A DNA stretch of 17,214 bases from an uncultured Alistipes sp. (GCA_900542505.1 UQNV01000048.1:1-17214), one strand, 5' to 3'. Positions 1 through 7,833 are shown, numbered from the stretch's first letter. Translations and numbers: made by a program. The notes: generated by a model from the letters alone, not told the origin.

Positions 1-3
1 CAT

Positions 4-74
4 TGAGCTATGGTGTAATGGTAACACAACAGATTCTGGTCCTGTTATTCTTGGTTCGAATCCAGGTAGCTCAA
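4..74 (+). tRNA. tRNA-Gln (anticodon CTG)
   Basis: The full cloverleaf can be folded. The 7-bp acceptor stem is 4-10 with 67-73 and opens with the weak U1-A72 pair typical of tRNA-Gln. The D stem is GTG 13-15 with CAC 25-27. The anticodon stem is 29-33 with 41-45, and the 7-nt loop at 34-40 has anticodon CTG at 36-38. The T stem is 50-54 with 62-66 around the TTCGAAT loop, and the discriminator is A74. CCA is not encoded, so it must be added after transcription. The innermost anticodon-stem position (A33 opposite C41) is a mismatch, which is unusual. The tRNA decodes CAG codons. Its promoter lies outside the window, and more tRNA genes could sit upstream. Confidence 0.95.
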
Positions 75-76
75 CT

Positions 77-110
77 AACCGCTCCTCTTCCGGGGAGCGG
101 TTTTTGTTTT
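77..110 (+). terminator. Rho-independent terminator of tRNA-Gln
   Basis: A 9-bp GC-rich stem (AACCGCTCC at 77-85 with GGAGCGGTT at 94-102) has an 8-nt loop and is followed by a T-rich run to position 110. It begins two bases after the tRNA discriminator, so the tRNA unit ends here. Confidence 0.9.
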
Positions 111-249
111 GCCTCCGCGGACTGCTGCCCTTCACCCGGACCACCCCTCCACCCCGCACCGTCGCCCCGTGGGCCGTTCACACCATCCTCGCCCCTCCGA
201 TTCATACGATTGGCCAAAAAGAGTACGAAAAGACCGCAAACCTCAACTT

Positions 250-281
250 TTTGACTCCTGTGTGCTCGAAATATACATTAA
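250..281 (+). promoter_or_regulatory. Candidate Bacteroidetes promoter for the lipoprotein gene
   Basis: TTTG at 250-253 (a -33 element) is followed after a 20-nt spacer by TACATTAA at 274-281. The latter matches four of the six fixed bases of the -7 consensus TAnnTTTG. It lies in an AT-rich patch about 40 bp upstream of the ATG at 322. The spacing fits the known Bacteroidetes primary sigma consensus; the assignment is by eye. Confidence 0.45.
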
Positions 282-321
282 TTTATTATATTGAGAAGCA
301 AACCATCAAAAAACAACCCCT

Positions 322-1968
322 ATGAAACAACACCGCACGTTCCAATCACTGCTGCAGTGGCTGCTTCTCGGCCTTGTGGCCGCACCTCTGCTCACCGGCT
401 GCAGCGACTCCTCGACCGACGACTCGCCGACCCCTGGCCCCGGCCCCGGGACTCCGTCGGCCGTCACCTTCACCATAACGCTCGGCGAATGCAATCAGCA
501 GGGCGTCACCCTGAAGGTCATACCGTCGGACGAGACGGCCACCTACTACTGCAACCTTTACGAGGCCGCCACCTTCGAGGGGCTCTCCGATGACGGCATC
601 CGCAAATTCCTGAAGGGCATCACCGAAACCGAAGCCTTCCTCCACACCGGCACCGGGGAGTTCACCATCGCCCATACGCTCACCCCCGGGACACAATACC
701 GCGTCCTCGCAGCCGGATACACGCCGGACACAGGCTTCACGGAGGACTTCTCGCTGAGCGAGCCCTTCGCCGTGGAGGCACCCCAGGAGCCCTTCTCGTT
801 CGAAATCAAGGAGGTTACCTACAACAGCGCCACCATCCTCGTCAAGCCGCTCGACGCGACACTGCCCTACTTCATCGACGTGAGCGATGCCGCCTCGGTC
901 GACAAGATGGGTGACGAGCAACTCGTCGAGAAACTGCTGAGCCTCTACGGAGGGTCCATGGCCATGTTCTTCGCCTATCAGGGCGAGACGACCGTCTCCT
1001 CGGGTGTCGACTTCGGCTCGCTGCAGCCCGACACCGAATACTACATCTCGGCCCTCGGTTACGACGAGGCCTCGAACGGCGCGGCTACCAAGCTCGTCAA
1101 GATGAAGTTCAGCTCGGCCGCAGCGGGCGACCCGACGCAGAACAGCTTCACCTTCGACGTCACCGACGTCGGGTCCAACGGAGCCGATGTCACCGTCACC
1201 CCCTCGGACCCCAGCGTGCGCTACATCTGGGACGTCATCTCCGAGGAGAACTACCGCACCTACGGCGCGAACGACGACGGGCTGCGCAACTACCTGAACG
1301 AGTACATCGAGAGCCAAATCAACTCCTCGTTCCCCACGCGCGAGGAGGTTGTTGCGGTAGTTTCGGTCTACGGCACGAACAACTACCTCTACGAGTCGCT
1401 GCTGCCCGGAACGACCTACTATGTCTGGGCCATCTGCGTCGACGATTCGGGCAACCCGACGGCCGACCCGGCACTGAGCGAGTCGTTCACCACCGCCGAG
1501 GAGGTCATCTCGACGGCAACGGCAACCCTCGTCTTCGACAAGTACTACGACGGCAGCGAGCTCTACAAGCTCGACCCGAACTTCTACGCCAGCTACAACG
1601 GCATGGCCTACGTGCCGGCTACCGTGGAGCGGTCGGCCGATGCCGTGACGTGGTACACCATCTACACCTCGACCAACATCATGGATACGGAGGCCATCTC
1701 CGATGCGACCCTGCGCTCGATTCTCGTCAAGCAGGGGACCGAAGGCAACGGAACGCCCCGCTACGCCGTTCCGTGGGATACCGAGGTCTACTTCCTCGCC
1801 ATGGCCAAGGATGCCGAGGGACACTTCGGACCCGTCTTCCGCATGAGCCTCACGGTCGGAATCGACGGCGTATCGCCCATCGAGGAGCTGACCGGCACGC
1901 GCCGCACCGCCGCAACCCCCTTCGGTGCACAGCCCCTCGCACGGCAGATTGTAAACAGGCTCCGTTAG
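322..1968 (+). CDS. Probable surface lipoprotein with four fibronectin-III-like repeats
   Basis: The 548-aa protein begins with a lipoprotein signal peptide: basic N-terminus, hydrophobic core, and lipobox LTGC with the acylated Cys at residue 27. The next residues (CSDSSTDD) are acidic and resemble the Bacteroidetes lipoprotein export signal, so display on the cell surface is likely. A Pro/Gly-rich linker (about 36-45) leads to four related beta-rich units at about 47-152, 157-266, 275-391 and 398-512. Each starts with an F-x-F/I-like strand, and the first three have a G-x-x-V-T-x-x-P-x-D-like segment. Each has a turn such as LTPGTQYRVLAAGYT (119-133), LQPDTEYYISALGYD (234-248), LLPGTTYYVWAICVD (360-374) or the diverged VPWDTEVYFLAMAKD (483-497). 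No catalytic motif is visible, so a binding or structural role is inferred; the ligand is unknown. It stands alone, with a candidate promoter upstream and hairpins after the TAG stop. The ATG was chosen because it gives a perfect signal peptide. Confidence 0.88.
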   Translation: MKQHRTFQSLLQWLLLGLVAAPLLTGCSDSSTDDSPTPGPGPGTPSAVTFTITLGECNQQGVTLKVIPSDETATYYCNLYEAATFEGLSDDGIRKFLKGITETEAFLHTGTGEFTIAHTLTPGTQYRVLAAGYTPDTGFTEDFSLSEPFAVEAPQEPFSFEIKEVTYNSATILVKPLDATLPYFIDVSDAASVDKMGDEQLVEKLLSLYGGSMAMFFAYQGETTVSSGVDFGSLQPDTEYYISALGYDEASNGAATKLVKMKFSSAAAGDPTQNSFTFDVTDVGSNGADVTVTPSDPSVRYIWDVISEENYRTYGANDDGLRNYLNEYIESQINSSFPTREEVVAVVSVYGTNNYLYESLLPGTTYYVWAICVDDSGNPTADPALSESFTTAEEVISTATATLVFDKYYDGSELYKLDPNFYASYNGMAYVPATVERSADAVTWYTIYTSTNIMDTEAISDATLRSILVKQGTEGNGTPRYAVPWDTEVYFLAMAKDAEGHFGPVFRMSLTVGIDGVSPIEELTGTRRTAATPFGAQPLARQIVNRLR

Positions 1969-2014
1969 CCTCCTTCCGGGCGGGCATCTTTTCCGCCCGC
2001 AGCCCGAGCCGCAC

Positions 2015-2050
2015 ACGGCCGTCTCCCCGCAACGGGAGGCGGCCGTTCCG
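2015..2050 (+). terminator. Strong hairpin downstream of the lipoprotein gene, possible terminator
   Basis: A stem of about 13 bp (2015-2027 with 2034-2046, one G-T pair) closes a 6-nt loop. It is followed only by TTCCGTTAT, so the U-tract is poor. A smaller hairpin (GGGCGG 1978-1983 with CCGCCC 1992-1997) lies between it and the stop codon. Together they probably end or protect the lipoprotein transcript. Confidence 0.5.
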
Positions 2051-2115
2051 TTATCCGAAGCACCCCGCTCCGGCCTTCCCTGCTCCGCGGCATCGCCCGG
2101 CAACAGCGAAGCGAA

Positions 2116-2262
2116 GACCGCGGCAGAGCGGTGGTGACCGCGGTGAAAAAAAAGGCCGCAACTGGGAGAAGAGACCGCGGTGGAGAAGAGAACTCACAGC
2201 GAAGGAGAGAGACTGCGGCGGAAAAAGACCGCGGCGGACAGGACAGCCGCAGTACCGTTTCC
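2116..2262 (+). repeat. Degenerate tandem repeat, unit about 18 bp (GACCGCGG + purine tail)
   Basis: Units begin at 2116, 2136, 2154, 2173, 2190, 2211 and 2227, with a weaker one near 2245, giving spacings of 16-21 bp. Four units start with exact GACCGCGG (2116, 2136, 2173, 2227). Three vary (GGCCGCAA at 2154, GACTGCGG at 2211, GAACTCAC at 2190). Most units then run into a purine-rich tail such as TGGAGAAGA or TGAAAAAAAA. The consensus is roughly GACCGCGGYGGAGAARRA. No convincing reading frame covers it on either strand. It lies in the gap between the convergent lipoprotein and M3 peptidase genes, and its function is unknown. Confidence 0.7.
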
Positions 2263-2345
2263 ATCCCGGGAAGCGACGCCGCCCCCTAAGAGGAATGCCC
2301 GCCTCCATCCCGATGCAACAGCCCGACAGGAGACCGTCCGACCGG

Positions 2346-2382
2346 CAACAAAAAGGGCGGCCGCCCCGAAGGGTGGCCGCCC
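2346..2382 (-). terminator. Rho-independent terminator of the M3 peptidase operon
   Basis: A 12-bp stem (2355-2366 with 2371-2382, one G-T pair) is closed by the tetraloop CGAA. Read on the minus strand it is followed by TTTTTGTTG. It lies 46 bp beyond the stop codon of the downstream M3 peptidase gene and should end that operon. Confidence 0.88.
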
Positions 2383-2428
2383 GTAGTCCGACGCCGCACG
2401 TCGTGTGCGGCCCAGCATCCGGAAGCGA

Positions 2429-4558
2429 TTATTCAGCCTCGGCGCCCAGACCCATCTTCTCGATGAGCGCCCGGGTCTCGGGCTTATGGCCGCGGAACTT
2501 GACGTAGAGCGTCATGGGATGCTCCGTACCGCCCTTCGAAAGGATGTTCTCGCGGAACGAATCGGAAACCTCGCGGTTGAAGATACCCTTCTCCTTGAAG
2601 AGCGAGAAGGCATCGGCCTCGAGCACCTCGGCCCACTTGTAGCCATAGTATCCGGCCGCATAGCCGCCGGCAAAGATGTGGCCGAAGGCGGACGACATCG
2701 CCGTACCCTCGACAACGGGCAGCACCTGCGTGGGGGCCATGGCCTTCACTTCGAACTGCTCGACGTCACCCTCGTAGGGCTGCTTGAGCGTATGCCATGC
2801 CATGTCGGTCATGCCGAACGAAAGCTGGCGCACGTTGGCATAGGCCGCCAGGTAGTTCTGCGCCGCAACGATGCGCTCGACGAGTTCGGCGGGCATCGGC
2901 TCGCCCGTCTCGTAATGAGCGGCCCACAGGTCGAGGAACTCCTTCTCGGTAGCCCAGTTCTCCATAATCTGCGACGGGAGCTCGACGAAATCGCGGTAGA
3001 CGTTCGTGCCCGTGAGCGACTCGTAGGTTCCCTTGCCCAGCATGCCGTGCAGCGCGTGGCCGAACTCGTGGAGGAAGGTCTCCACCTCGTCGAAGGTCAG
3101 CAGCGAAGGCTTCGTCTCGGTAGGCTTCGTGAAGTTCATCACCAGCGACACCAGCGGACGGGTCTCCTTGCCGTCGACGACCTTCGTACCGCGGTATTCG
3201 GTCATCCAGGCGCCCGAGTTCTTCGAGGCGCGGGGGAAGAAGTCGAGGTAGAGCACCGCCAGGAAGTTGCCTTGCTCGTCGGTCACGTCGTAGGCCGTCA
3301 CGTCGGGATGGTAAACCTCAATCTGCCCGTTGGGCGTGAAGTTGAGCCCGTAGAGCTTGTTGGCCAGCAGGAAGACGCCCTTCTTGACGTTCTCGAGCTT
3401 GAAGTAGGGCTTCACCATCTCGTCGCTCAGGGCATACTTCTCGTTCTTGTACTTCTCGCTGTAGTAGGCCCAGTCCCAGGGCATCAGCTGCCCCTCGAGC
3501 CCCTGCGATGCGGCATAGGCGCTGAGCGTGGCATAATCCTGGTCGGCATAGGACTTCGTCGCGTCGAGCAGCTCCTTGAGGAAGGCGTTCACCGTCGGGG
3601 TGTTCTCGGCCATGCGCTCCTCGAGCACGTAGTCGGCATAGGTCTCGTAACCGAGCAGGTTGGCAATCTTGAGGCGCAGGTTGGCAATCTGCTTCAGCAC
3701 CTCGCGGTTGTCGTACTCACCGCCGAGCGCACGCGAATTGTAGGCACGCCAGAGCTTCTCCTTCAGCTCGCGGTTCGACGAATAGGTCAGGAAGGGGACG
3801 TAGCTCGGCGCATGGAGCGTGACGGTCCACCCCTTCTGGCCGCGGGCCTTGGCCTCGGCGGCCATACCCTCGCGGACAAACTCGGGAAGTTCGGCCACGG
3901 CCTTCGGGTCGGTGATGTTGAGCTCGAAGGCGTTGGTAGCAGCCAGCTCGTTCTGGTCGAACTTCAGCGTCAGGCCGGCCAGCTCGGTCGAATACTGACG
4001 GTAGAGCTCCTTGTCCGCATCGGAGAGTGCGGCACCGTTGCGGGCAAAGCTCTTGTAGGTCTTCTCGAGCAGCACCTTGTCCTCCTTCGACAGGCACCAT
4101 CCCGGATGCTCGTAGACGGCCTTCACGCGGGCAAAGAGTTCGGGGTTGAGTGCGATGTCGTTCTGGAGAGCCGTCAGACGGGGCTGCACCTCGGCCGCGA
4201 TGCGCTGCATCTCCTCCGAAGTGTTGGAGCTCAGCAGGTTGTAGAAGACACCCGAGATGCGGTTGAGCAGTGCGCCCTGACGCTCGAGCGCCACAATCGT
4301 ATTGCCGAAGGTAGGCTTGGCCGGGTTGTTCACAATCGCCTCAATCTCGGCACGCGAGCAGGCGATGGCGGCATCGAACGCCGGTTCGTAATACTTGAGT
4401 TCAATCTTCGAGAAGGGCGGCGTGGCATGCGGAGTCTCCCACTCGACCAGCAGCGGGTTGTTCTTGTCGAGCTCGGGCAGCTGGGCCTTGGGAATGGAGT
4501 TGTCGGCACAGCCCGCCGTCATTGCGGAAATTGCCATGATAAAAAGTGCTTTTTTCAT
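2429..4558 (-). CDS. M3 family zinc oligopeptidase (Dcp-like) lipoprotein, second gene of a tandem pair
   Basis: The 709-aa protein starts with a lipoprotein signal (lipobox TAGC, Cys17), so it is membrane-anchored, probably facing the periplasm. The N-terminal helical part carries the Dcp-type segment NPLLVEWETPHATPPF. The zinc site is HEFGH at H497-H501, with catalytic E498 and the third ligand E526 in DFVELPSQ, 29 residues after the first His, as in E. coli Dcp. Further on, GGYAAGYYGYKWAEV is the conserved M3 substrate-binding loop. All catalytic residues are present, so it should hydrolyse short peptides, either as a dipeptidyl carboxypeptidase or as an oligopeptidase; sequence alone does not decide which. 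It follows a paralogue by 40 bp without its own visible promoter, so the two are probably co-transcribed. The ATG at 4558 gives a clean signal peptide. Dcp versus PrlC-type naming is uncertain, so I give no gene symbol. Confidence 0.95.
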   Translation of the reverse strand: MKKALFIMAISAMTAGCADNSIPKAQLPELDKNNPLLVEWETPHATPPFSKIELKYYEPAFDAAIACSRAEIEAIVNNPAKPTFGNTIVALERQGALLNRISGVFYNLLSSNTSEEMQRIAAEVQPRLTALQNDIALNPELFARVKAVYEHPGWCLSKEDKVLLEKTYKSFARNGAALSDADKELYRQYSTELAGLTLKFDQNELAATNAFELNITDPKAVAELPEFVREGMAAEAKARGQKGWTVTLHAPSYVPFLTYSSNRELKEKLWRAYNSRALGGEYDNREVLKQIANLRLKIANLLGYETYADYVLEERMAENTPTVNAFLKELLDATKSYADQDYATLSAYAASQGLEGQLMPWDWAYYSEKYKNEKYALSDEMVKPYFKLENVKKGVFLLANKLYGLNFTPNGQIEVYHPDVTAYDVTDEQGNFLAVLYLDFFPRASKNSGAWMTEYRGTKVVDGKETRPLVSLVMNFTKPTETKPSLLTFDEVETFLHEFGHALHGMLGKGTYESLTGTNVYRDFVELPSQIMENWATEKEFLDLWAAHYETGEPMPAELVERIVAAQNYLAAYANVRQLSFGMTDMAWHTLKQPYEGDVEQFEVKAMAPTQVLPVVEGTAMSSAFGHIFAGGYAAGYYGYKWAEVLEADAFSLFKEKGIFNREVSDSFRENILSKGGTEHPMTLYVKFRGHKPETRALIEKMGLGAEAE

Positions 4559-4598
4559 AAACGTTCTTTGGTTATCGGGTTCTTCTGATTGGGTTGTA

Positions 4599-6845
4599 TC
4601 ACTGTTTCTTGAGCGAGGCCTTGACGCGAATGCCCTCCGTGGGTCGCATCACGGCGGCCACCGAATCGGGCGGGACGGGCACGGGGCGGACCGACGGTTC
4701 GGGCATCGCCACACTGTCGGCCGCAGGCTGCGGAGCCTCGATAAGGCCGCGGGCGACGAGCAGCGCCGTCTTGTCGGGGTCGGCGCCGCGGAAGGCGCGG
4801 TAGAGGCTCATGCCGTCCTCCGAACCGCCGCGTGCAAGCAGTTCGCGGCGGAACTTGTCGGCCAGGCGGCGGTTGAACAGGTCTCCGCTCTGCTTGAAGG
4901 CCTGGAAAGCATCCTTGTCGAGCACCTCGGCCCACACATAGAAGTAGTAGCCGGCCGAATAGCCGCCATCGAAGATGTGGCTGAAATAGGGATAACGGTA
5001 ACGCGGTTCAATCTGCGGCATCAGACGGCGGCGCTCACGCAGCGCGTTGTGCTCGAAGGCCTCGACATCGAAGGGCTCGTACTTCTCGATGGAGTGGATA
5101 TCCATGTCGGTCAGTGCGGCAGCCACCAGCTCGGTGGTGTTGAAGCCCTGGTTGAAATATTCGCTGCGGCGGATGCGGCCGACCAGATGGTCGGGAATCA
5201 CATCGTCCGAGCGGTAGTGCACGGCATACTGCTTGAGCATTTCGGGCTCGGTCGCCCAGTTCTCCATGATTTGCGAGGGAAGCTCGACAAAGTCGCCCTC
5301 GACCTCCGACAGACCGCGGTACTTCACGTCGTGGAAGAGGAAGTGGAGCGCATGGCCGAACTCGTGGAAGAGCGTCTTCGTCTCATCGAGCGTCAGCAGC
5401 GCCGGAGTCGAGCCGGTCGGACGGGTGAAGTTGCAGACGATGCTCAGCACGGGAGCCACGCGCTTGCCGTCACGGTAGACCTGCTCGACATAGTTGCCGC
5501 ACCACGCACCCTGGCTCTTGCCCGGACGGGGGAAGTAGTCGAAGTAGAGCACGCCCAGATGCGTCTCGTCCTGGTCGAGCACCTCGTAGGCGCGCACCTC
5601 CTCGTGGTAGACCGGCACGGCAATCGGACGGAAGGTGATGCCGTAGAGCCGGTTGGCCAGGAAGAAGGCGCCGCTCTGCACGTTCTCGAGCGAGAAATAG
5701 GGGCGCAGCATCTCCTCGTCGAGCGTATAGTTCTTCTTGCGGAGCTTCTCGGCATAGTACCACCAGTCCCACGACTCGAAGGTTGCACCGGGCAAATCCT
5801 CGTGCAGCAGTACGGTCATCTCGTCCAGCTCCTTCGCGGCGCGCTCCAGAGCGGGCTGCCACACCTCGTCGAGCAGCGCATAGACGTTCGAGACCGTCCC
5901 CGCCATCTCGTCCGCCACCACATAGGCCGCATAGGAGGGGTAGCCCAGCAGGTGGGCCTTCTCCGTACGCAGGCGGATGAAGTCGTTGATGAGCTGTTTG
6001 TTATCGTACTGGTCACCGTGGTTGCAACGGTTCAGATAGGCCTTGTAGAGCTCCTCGCGCAGCGCCCGCTTCGACGCATAGGTCAGGAACGGGATGAGGC
6101 TGGGCTTGTGGAGCGTGAAGACCCACTTGCCGCCGCGGCCCAGCTCGTCGGCCTTCTCGCGGGCGGCATCGCGCACACCGGCAGGGAGTCCGTCGAGGTC
6201 GGCCTCGTCCGAAATCTCGAGCGTGAAGTTGTTGTTCTCGGCCAGCAGATTGTTGCCGAAACGGACTGCCACGCGCGTCAGCTCCTCGTTGATTTGCTTC
6301 AGCCGCTCCTTCTGTTCCCCTTCGAGCAGTGCGCCGCTGCGCACGAAACGGTCGTAGGTCTTCTGCAGCAGCCGGCTCTGCTCGGCATCGAGCCCGAGCG
6401 ACTCGCGCCGGTCATAGACCTCCTTGACACGGGCAAACAACGGCTCGTTGAGCAGGATGCGGTCGGCATGGGCCGAGAGCATCGGTAGCGCCTGCTCCTG
6501 GATGGCCTGCATGCGCTCGTTGGTTTCGGCCGCACAGAGCATCTCGAAAACCAGCCGCGTCTGGGCCAGCATCTGCCCCGAGTTGTCGAAGGCCAGAATG
6601 ACATTCTCGAAGGTCGCCTCGTCGTTGTTCTCCACGATGGCGGCAATCTCGGCGTCGTGCAGCGACATGCCCTGCTCGAAGGCCGGCATGAAGTGCTCGG
6701 GGCGGATTTGGTCGAAGGGGGGAACTCCGTAAGGGGTCTTCCACTCCGTGAGGAGGGGATTTTCGCCGCTCTGCTTCGAAGAGCCGCAGGAGGCGAAGGT
6801 CATCAGAAAGGTACTCATCAGTAACAGTCCCGCAAAACGTTTCAT
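4599..6845 (-). CDS. M3 family zinc oligopeptidase (Dcp-like) lipoprotein with a Pro-rich tail, first gene of the pair
   Basis: The 748-aa protein has a lipoprotein signal with Cys20 (FASC). NPLLTEWKTPYGVPPF opens the mature M3 fold. The zinc motif HEFGH is at 494-498 (catalytic E495), and the third ligand is probably E521 in DFVELPSQ. That is 27 residues after the first His, two fewer than in its neighbour, because the connecting loop is shorter. GGYSAGYYFYVWAEV is the conserved substrate-binding loop. The protein looks catalytically complete and should cleave short peptides in the cell envelope. Unlike its paralogue it ends with about 48 extra residues (from about 700) rich in Pro, Val, Ala and Ser, probably disordered. 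It is first in a two-gene minus-strand unit, with a good -7 element at 6916-6923 about 70 bp upstream of its ATG. The strong local similarity to the next gene points to an old tandem duplication. Confidence 0.95.
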   Translation of the reverse strand: MKRFAGLLLMSTFLMTFASCGSSKQSGENPLLTEWKTPYGVPPFDQIRPEHFMPAFEQGMSLHDAEIAAIVENNDEATFENVILAFDNSGQMLAQTRLVFEMLCAAETNERMQAIQEQALPMLSAHADRILLNEPLFARVKEVYDRRESLGLDAEQSRLLQKTYDRFVRSGALLEGEQKERLKQINEELTRVAVRFGNNLLAENNNFTLEISDEADLDGLPAGVRDAAREKADELGRGGKWVFTLHKPSLIPFLTYASKRALREELYKAYLNRCNHGDQYDNKQLINDFIRLRTEKAHLLGYPSYAAYVVADEMAGTVSNVYALLDEVWQPALERAAKELDEMTVLLHEDLPGATFESWDWWYYAEKLRKKNYTLDEEMLRPYFSLENVQSGAFFLANRLYGITFRPIAVPVYHEEVRAYEVLDQDETHLGVLYFDYFPRPGKSQGAWCGNYVEQVYRDGKRVAPVLSIVCNFTRPTGSTPALLTLDETKTLFHEFGHALHFLFHDVKYRGLSEVEGDFVELPSQIMENWATEPEMLKQYAVHYRSDDVIPDHLVGRIRRSEYFNQGFNTTELVAAALTDMDIHSIEKYEPFDVEAFEHNALRERRRLMPQIEPRYRYPYFSHIFDGGYSAGYYFYVWAEVLDKDAFQAFKQSGDLFNRRLADKFRRELLARGGSEDGMSLYRAFRGADPDKTALLVARGLIEAPQPAADSVAMPEPSVRPVPVPPDSVAAVMRPTEGIRVKASLKKQ

Positions 6846-6873
6846 CGTCGGTGATATTCCTGTATTTTTTACT

Positions 6874-6881
6874 TAACTTTG
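6874..6881 (+). promoter_or_regulatory. Candidate -7 element for the rsmE-chromate transporter unit
   Basis: TAACTTTG matches TAnnTTTG exactly on the plus strand. No clear TTTG is seen 19-21 bp upstream. If used, the leader to the rsmE start at 7076 would be about 185 nt, and transcription would run head-on into the M3 operon promoter. Confidence 0.5.
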
Positions 6882-6915
6882 CAGCGCGCGGCCCCGGGGC
6901 GGGGCGTTGCCTCCG

Positions 6916-6945
6916 CAAAGATAATCATTTATACCGATTATGCAA
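6916..6945 (-). promoter_or_regulatory. Promoter of the M3 peptidase operon
   Basis: On the minus strand TATCTTTG (6923-6916) is an exact match to the -7 consensus TAnnTTTG. TTG (6945-6943) lies 19 nt further upstream as a -33 element. Transcription would start near 6909 and give a leader of about 60 nt. Confidence 0.7.
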
Positions 6946-7075
6946 TCCCGAAAGGCCCCGTGCCGGCCTCCGGCTCCGGGCAAATCCGCTCCGGGTACGG
7001 AAAACGATGAGAACGAACCCTCTGTCGGCAACGGACGACCCGCCTCCGACAGCCCAACAAGACCGAACCACAGCC

Positions 7076-7807
7076 ATGCAACTCTTCTACGCTCCCGACA
7101 TCACTCCGCCGCTCCATACGCTGAGCGAGGAGGAGTCGAAGCACTGCGTGCGGGTGCTCCGCCTCGCATGCGGCGACACGCTCCACATCACCGACGGGCG
7201 GGGCGACCTCCACTGCTGCGAGATTGTCGACGACAACCCGCGGCGCTGCACCGTGCGGGTCGTCTCGACGCAGCACCAGTTCGAGAAGCTCCCCTACGCC
7301 CTCACGATGGCCTGCGCTCCGACCAAGAATGCCGAACGCTTCGAATGGTTCCTCGAGAAGGCGACCGAAATCGGCGTCGAGGCGATTCTGCCGCTCGAGA
7401 CCGAACACAGCGAGCGGCGCGTCTTCAAGGCCGAGCGCAGCGAAAAAATCATCACCGCGGCGCTCAAGCAGTCGCTCAAGGCCTACCGGCCCCGGCTGGC
7501 GCCCCTGACCCCCTTTGCCGAGGCGGTCATGCGCCCCTTCGACGGAAGGAAGTTCATCGCCCACTGCGCACCGGCCGCCTCGCCCGAAGGCAAGCGCTAC
7601 CTGGCCGAGACGCTCCGCCCGGGCGAGAATGCGCTGATTATGATTGGCCCCGAGGGCGACTTCTCGCCGGCCGAGATTGAGCTTGCCAGCGAAAACGGCT
7701 TCGAGGAGATTACGCTCGGCCAACAGCGGCTGCGCACCGAAACGGCAGCCGTCGTCGCCACGACGATGGTCTCGGTGGTCAACAGCCTCACGCACCGCAA
7801 CGACTGA
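7076..7807 (+). CDS. rsmE: 16S rRNA (uracil-1498-N3)-methyltransferase RsmE
   Basis: The 243-aa length matches the family. RsmE is a SPOUT-class (trefoil-knot) enzyme that uses S-adenosylmethionine to methylate N3 of U1498 in 16S rRNA of the small subunit. An N-terminal PUA-like part (about 1-70, with SKHCVRVLR at 21-29) precedes the methyltransferase domain. There, EKATEIGV (94-101), MIGPEGDFS (189-197) and LGQQRLRTETA (214-224) are the typical cofactor-binding and knot motifs. I chose ATG 7076 because MQLFYAPDI matches the usual RsmE start. The frame stays open upstream to 6851, with an in-frame ATG at 7007 that would add 23 unconserved-looking residues, so the start is not certain. It leads an operon: the chromate-transporter pair follows after 26 bp with no terminator. 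Confidence 0.95.
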   Translation: MQLFYAPDITPPLHTLSEEESKHCVRVLRLACGDTLHITDGRGDLHCCEIVDDNPRRCTVRVVSTQHQFEKLPYALTMACAPTKNAERFEWFLEKATEIGVEAILPLETEHSERRVFKAERSEKIITAALKQSLKAYRPRLAPLTPFAEAVMRPFDGRKFIAHCAPAASPEGKRYLAETLRPGENALIMIGPEGDFSPAEIELASENGFEEITLGQQRLRTETAAVVATTMVSVVNSLTHRND

Positions 7808-7833
7808 CCCCCTTACCAGACAACGACACCCCC

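Larger units (their letters stand above)
1969..2428. other. 460-bp intergenic region between convergent genes
   Basis: This gap holds the hairpins after the lipoprotein gene (1978-2050), the tandem repeat (2116-2262), the M3 operon terminator (2346-2382), and a small hairpin beside the M3 stop codon (GCCGCAC 2393-2399 with GTGCGGC 2405-2411). Short open frames on both strands give Arg/Pro/Gly-rich translations with no recognisable domain, so I call no gene here. Confidence 0.7.

Noticed and set aside
346..2103. 585-codon open frame on the minus strand opposite the lipoprotein gene
   Set aside because: Gly/Val/Arg-rich shadow. The plus strand has a perfect lipoprotein signal and repeat domains.
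2051..2308. Short open frames over the tandem-repeat region
   Set aside because: The translations are Arg/Pro/Gly-rich and change with repeat phase. There is no start context or domain, so I treat the region as non-coding.
2405..4588. 727-codon open frame on the plus strand opposite the M3 peptidase gene
   Set aside because: Same type of antisense shadow. It spans the real gene almost exactly and has no recognisable motif.
4395..6488. 697-codon open frame on the plus strand opposite the other M3 gene
   Set aside because: Antisense shadow with the same biased composition, overlapping a clearly real peptidase.
6851..7075. N-terminal extension of rsmE (75 extra codons)
   Set aside because: It would start upstream of the -7 element, shows no domain, and the family normally begins at the ATG at 7076.
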